DNA of 55,181 nucleotides from an uncultured Bacteroidales bacterium. Its GTDB lineage: Bacteria > Bacteroidota > Bacteroidia > Bacteroidales > UBA932. Position 1 is the first letter of the stretch. Every line of letters starts with the position of its first letter. The notes below the pieces were generated by a model, which was given only the letters and a program-made list of their open reading frames with translations, made no database searches and had not been told where the DNA came from. The DNA lies in NCBI GenBank assembly GCA_946999645.1, contig CAMQDS010000011.1, positions 1-55,181 of the forward strand. Direction: 5' to 3'. This document shows, piece after piece, positions 52,374-55,181 of the stretch. The position numbers and the translations under genes were made by a program.

Positions 52374-53945
52374 CTAATGCTGTGGTTCCTCATCTTTAGC
52401 CTCATTAACGGGGTTTACTGGCATAAGACCCAACTCACCAGCTTTTGCAATCATAAGTCTATTGGCAGCCTCAAAATTGTTTTCTATAACTCCGTCCATT
52501 ATTGCATTTTTTACGTATTCTTTCAAAGTACCTATTATTGCAGAAGGCTCTATACCAAAGACTTCCATAATATACTCACCTGTTATCGGATTCTTAAAAT
52601 TGCGTATTGCATCCTTAGATTCTACCTCCGCTATTTTTTTCTGCACTAAAGTAAAATTCTTTTTAAGCCTAACAACTTTTGCAGGATTTTTAGAAGTAAT
52701 ATCGGCATTGCAAAGCAACATAAGATCTTCAATCTCATTTCCAGCATCAAAAAGAAGTCTGCGCACAGCAGAATCTGTAACTCCCTCATCTACCAATGCG
52801 ACAGGACGATGATGAAGAGCGACAAGTTTCTGGACAAATTTCATCTTTTCATTTAGAGGCATTTTAAGAGACTGAAAAATTTTAGGTACCATACGAGAAC
52901 CCACCACTTCATGACCATGAAAAGTCCAGCCGATAGCGGGAACATATCTCTTACTAACAGGTTTACCTATATCATGAAGCAAAGCCGCCCAACGTAGCCA
53001 TAGATTAGGGCTTGTTCTAACAGTCTCAATATATCCACTTCCTCCCTCAATAGGAGCATAGTTATGCACACACCCTTCTTCAATAGCCTTTCTTTCCTCA
53101 ATTACGACATGATCGACAACTTGTATCGTATGAGTAAAATTATCCTTATGTCCGTGACCGTCAACTGTTTCAACCCCTTTCAATGCAGATAATTGAGGCA
53201 AAATATAATCTAACAGACCTGTATCATAAAGAAGTTGTAAACCAATAGAAGGCTTTGGGGTAAGTAATATTTTATTAAGTTCCTCTACAATTCTCTCTTT
53301 AGATAAAATAGACATCCTGTCTTTCATTCTTTTCATAGCCTCTATAGATTCTGGGACTATTGTGAACACCATATTATCATTAGAAAGACGAGAAGCAAAA
53401 CGTATGGCTCTGAGCATTCTCAGAGGATCATCGCTATATGTAATATCTGGGTCCAATGGGGTTCTTATTACACCTGCAGCAAGATCCTTTATACCACCAA
53501 AAGGATCTATCAAAGCCCCATAATCATCTTTTTGTAGACTGAAAGCCATTGCATTAATAGTGAAATCACGACGTTTTTGGTCGTCCTCCAACGTACCATT
53601 CTCAACTATAGGCTTTCTCGAATCCCTTTGGTACGACTCTTTTCTTGCACCAACAAATTCTATTTCAGTACCATGATAGCGGAGCATCGCTGTTCCAAAA
53701 TTCTTGAACACAGACACTTTGCAGTTATGATGTTCAGACTTACTTATTTTTTCAGCCACAGCAGTAGCCAAGTCAATGCCGCTACCTTCAGCCACAATAT
53801 CTATATCATTTGTCTTACAACCAAGAAAACAATCTCTAACGTAACCTCCAATAACAAAGGCACGCATATTCATATCTTCAGATACAGAACTTACAATTTC
53901 AAAAATAGGATTATTCAAATAATCATTCAAGACTGTTACAGACAT
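52374..53945 (-). CDS. cca: CCA-adding enzyme / tRNA nucleotidyltransferase with HD domain
   Basis: A 523-residue nucleotidyltransferase. The head domain has FVIGGYVRDCFLGCKTNDID, then IDIVAEG with the catalytic Asp pair, RRDFTINAMA and the RNA-binding block DPDITYSDDPLRMLRAIRFA. An HD domain follows with LLHDIGKPVSKR and HEVVG. It adds or repairs the 3' CCA end of tRNAs. That fits the tRNA-Ala at the end of the window, whose gene does not encode CCA. It lies two bases before the xerC-hpf frame and five after the HSDR-like nuclease gene. Confidence 0.9.
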   Translation of the reverse strand: MSVTVLNDYLNNPIFEIVSSVSEDMNMRAFVIGGYVRDCFLGCKTNDIDIVAEGSGIDLATAVAEKISKSEHHNCKVSVFKNFGTAMLRYHGTEIEFVGARKESYQRDSRKPIVENGTLEDDQKRRDFTINAMAFSLQKDDYGALIDPFGGIKDLAAGVIRTPLDPDITYSDDPLRMLRAIRFASRLSNDNMVFTIVPESIEAMKRMKDRMSILSKERIVEELNKILLTPKPSIGLQLLYDTGLLDYILPQLSALKGVETVDGHGHKDNFTHTIQVVDHVVIEERKAIEEGCVHNYAPIEGGSGYIETVRTSPNLWLRWAALLHDIGKPVSKRYVPAIGWTFHGHEVVGSRMVPKIFQSLKMPLNEKMKFVQKLVALHHRPVALVDEGVTDSAVRRLLFDAGNEIEDLMLLCNADITSKNPAKVVRLKKNFTLVQKKIAEVESKDAIRNFKNPITGEYIMEVFGIEPSAIIGTLKEYVKNAIMDGVIENNFEAANRLMIAKAGELGLMPVNPVNEAKDEEPQH

Positions 53946-53950
53946 CGGCT

Positions 53951-54358
53951 CTATCCTCTTATCATTTTTTCATAAACAGGAACTTCAGACAGAAATTCAA
54001 ATTTATCCCCAACCCTTTTACATATATAAGTTTTCTCTCCATTAGTTATAGCTATATACCTCACATCCAACACCATATTGTATTTCATAACCTGCTCTAC
54101 AACATCATTACACAATTCCACCTCAGGTCTCTTACATTCCACAACCATAAGTGGTTTCAGTGTTCTATCATATACCAAAATATCAGAACGAAAATCCTTT
54201 TTAATTCTACCTTCTCCGAATTTCATTTGCACCTCACTCATCATCATGTGCATTGGAATTTGCATTTGTTCATTCATAAAACGAATAAACCACTGCCTAA
54301 CTTTTTCTTCAGGAGTAAACTCAACCTGCTTTTTACGTAGCGGATCCCAAATCTGCAT
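53951..54358 (-). CDS. Type I restriction R-subunit N-terminal domain protein (HSDR_N nuclease fold)
   Basis: A 135-residue protein holding only the PD-(D/E)xK nuclease part of HsdR: the conserved opening FTPEEKVRQWFIRFM, the metal Asp in FRSDILVYD, the E-x-K in MVVECKRPEVEL, and the following helix CNDVVEQVMKYNM. No helicase or methylase genes are near. Stand-alone HSDR_N proteins are widespread in Bacteroidota, here leading the cca-xerC operon, so a housekeeping DNA-processing role is as likely as restriction. A -7 box (TATATTTG) is 31 bases upstream. Confidence 0.82.
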   Translation of the reverse strand: MQIWDPLRKKQVEFTPEEKVRQWFIRFMNEQMQIPMHMMMSEVQMKFGEGRIKKDFRSDILVYDRTLKPLMVVECKRPEVELCNDVVEQVMKYNMVLDVRYIAITNGEKTYICKRVGDKFEFLSEVPVYEKMIRG

Positions 54359-54389
54359 CTGTATTTACAAAATTTCCCTAATTATTTTG

Positions 54390-54397
54390 CAAATATA
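54390..54397 (-). promoter_or_regulatory. -7 element of the HSDR_N-cca-xerC operon
   Basis: TATATTTG on the minus strand, an exact TAnnTTTG match about 32 bases before the ATG at 54358. Confidence 0.5.
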
Positions 54398-54432
54398 ATC
54401 AGAATAGATTGCATTTACACCTGAATTGCTGT

Positions 54433-54462
54433 CAAAAAGTCAACAATTTAAGACAAAAAGTC
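54433..54462 (+). promoter_or_regulatory. Two direct repeats upstream of hsp20 (activator-site candidate)
   Basis: CAAAAAGTC occurs at 54433-54441 and 54454-54462, 21 bases apart from start to start, two helical turns. They lie about 45-75 bases upstream of the sigma-54-like promoter, where an activator would bind. Confidence 0.45.
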
Positions 54463-54505
54463 GCATATAACTGTCAATATTTCAATTATTTAGAATACAT
54501 ACGCC

Positions 54506-54521
54506 TGGCATAAAAATTGAT
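54506..54521 (+). promoter_or_regulatory. Sigma-54-like (-24/-12) promoter of hsp20
   Basis: TGGCAT (54506-54511), five A residues, TTGAT (54517-54521). Against the consensus TGGCAC-N5-TTGC the -24 part has one change and the -12 part TTGA has one. Correct spacing; no TAnnTTTG box is visible on the plus strand nearby. Predicted start near 54533. Confidence 0.5.
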
Positions 54522-54533
54522 TTTTACTCAGGT

Positions 54534-54560
54534 GTCTGCAAAAAAATAAAACATGCAGAC
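54534..54560 (+). other. 5'-leader hairpin of hsp20
   Basis: GTCTGCA (54534-54540) pairs exactly with TGCAGAC (54554-54560) around a 13-base A-rich loop. It lies at the very start of the predicted transcript and could stabilise the mRNA. Confidence 0.45.
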
Positions 54561-54592
54561 AGAAGTTTAACTTTAAAATAGGAGATAAGATT

Positions 54593-55024
54593 ATGATACC
54601 GACAAGAAGAAATAATAATAATTGGTTACCAAGCATTTTCAATGACTTTTTTGATAATGAACTTACATATTCACAAAGTCCGAAAATCCCATCTATGAAT
54701 ATAATTGAAAATCAAGACAATTATGAGATGGAAATTGCAGCTCCTGGAATGACAAAAGAAGATTTCAATTTAAGTCTAAATCATGACGGAGATCTTGTAA
54801 TTAAAATGGAAAAACATTCAGAGGAACAGAAGAAAGATAAAGAAGGTCATTATATTAGGAAAGAATTTTCATATTCTGGATTCCAAAAGACAATGATACT
54901 TCCAGATAACGTAGACAAAGACAAAATTTCAGCAAAAATGAATAACGGAGTCTTATACGTTGAAATACCTAAACTCAAAGAGAGTCAAAAAGAAGATAAT
55001 GTAAGACTTATCGACATAAAATAA
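54593..55024 (+). CDS. Small heat shock protein Hsp20
   Basis: A 143-residue alpha-crystallin-domain chaperone that binds unfolding proteins without ATP. It starts MIPTRRNNNNWLPSIFNDFF, has the crystallin beta sandwich (EIAAPGMTKEDFNLSLNHDG; EFSYSGFQKTMILPDNVDKD with the F-x-R-like region replaced by FQKTMIL), A-x-x-x-N-G-V-L as AKMNNGVLYVEIPK, and a C-terminal tail. A TAGGAGA sequence eight bases before the ATG is a good ribosome site, unusual for this genome. Regulation may be through a sigma-54-like promoter with upstream repeats. Ends before a strong terminator shared with tRNA-Ala. Confidence 0.92.
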   Translation: MIPTRRNNNNWLPSIFNDFFDNELTYSQSPKIPSMNIIENQDNYEMEIAAPGMTKEDFNLSLNHDGDLVIKMEKHSEEQKKDKEGHYIRKEFSYSGFQKTMILPDNVDKDKISAKMNNGVLYVEIPKLKESQKEDNVRLIDIK

Positions 55025-55050
55025 AAGCATAATAACTATAATTTAAGTTG

Positions 55051-55132
55051 GCGTGACGAATTGATGTCAGTTAGTTAGTTACGCCGTAAGTCTAAAAAAA
55101 GACCTTGCAGTTAATTGCAAGGTCTTTTTTTT
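55051..55132. terminator. Bidirectional terminator between hsp20 and tRNA-Ala
   Basis: GACCTTGCA (55101-55109), loop GTTAAT, TGCAAGGTC (55116-55124), with seven A residues before and eight T after, so it works in both directions. A weaker hairpin GGCGTGAC/GTTACGCC lies to its left (about 55053-55085). Confidence 0.85.
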
Positions 55133-55133
55133 G

Positions 55134-55181
55134 TGGAGATAGTCGGAGTCGAACCGACGACCCTCTGCTTGCAAAGCAGAT
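55134..55181 (-). tRNA. tRNA-Ala(UGC), 3' part only
   Basis: The minus strand reads from the window edge: anticodon stem TCTGC, loop TTTGCAA (anticodon TGC), GCAGA, the variable AGGGTC, T-arm with GGTTCGACTCC and acceptor half TATCTCC plus discriminator A (55134). CCA is not encoded; the bases that follow are CAAAA. The 5' half lies outside the window. The lack of CCA fits the cca gene nearby. Confidence 0.9.

Overview
The window is a piece of a chromosome from an AT-rich member of the Bacteroidales (phylum Bacteroidota). Three things point there. The gene families are typical of the phylum: long NusB, DUF5606, a PUR-alpha-like DUF3276 protein, GSCFA, OprP-like porin, Bacteroidota-type Xer recombinase, and a 6S RNA between zapA and rny. 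Many genes carry the Bacteroidota -7 promoter element TAnnTTTG. Shine-Dalgarno sequences are mostly absent. I cannot name a genus.

Layout. 1-3929 is an accessory scar: a deleted and frameshifted tyrosine-recombinase remnant, then a likely operon on the minus strand (36-residue repeat protein, DUF262/GmrSD-like nuclease, YqhA-like membrane protein), a 35-bp perfect palindrome in front of the nuclease gene, a nested palindromic array, and fragments of an excisionase-like HTH gene and another mobile-element gene. 3930-9531 is a housekeeping operon read right to left: nusB, yajC, ybbR, coaE, DUF5606, rimO, lipoprotein. 9646-14267 holds a PUR-alpha protein, then mtaD-like deaminase and purine nucleoside phosphorylase, converging on nadE. 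14361-16443 is a porin plus a secreted propeller-like protein. 16569-20982 is a coiled-coil protein, zapA, 6S RNA, rny and dsbD. 20976-26231 holds GSCFA, an outer-membrane-type protein, a periplasmic nucleotidase and ffh.

26232-29740 is a second accessory patch: noncoding debris, a K/E-rich lipoprotein and a large secreted protein resembling alpha/alpha-barrel glycosidases. 30007-39356 carries carbohydrate and ion functions: a NahK-like kinase, phosphosugar mutase, RecD-like helicase, TrkH, a HAMP-like membrane sensor with no kinase, an MFS sugar symporter and a ROK regulator. 39382-42998 has glnS, yicC and an EamA transporter. 43006-51053 looks like one long minus-strand unit: GH3 glucosidase, holA, ABC ATPase, ABC permease, a 5'-nucleotidase divided over two genes, and a DeoR regulator. 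51106-54358 is a restriction-type nuclease domain, CCA-adding enzyme, and a Xer recombinase that runs in frame into a ribosome hibernation factor. The window ends with hsp20 behind a sigma-54-like promoter, and a partial tRNA-Ala(UGC).

Most notable for follow-up: the xerC-hpf reading-frame fusion with an internal ribosome binding site, the repeat-protein/GmrSD/YqhA island with its palindromes, and the sigma-54-like control region of hsp20. All functional assignments come from reading motifs; no database search was run.
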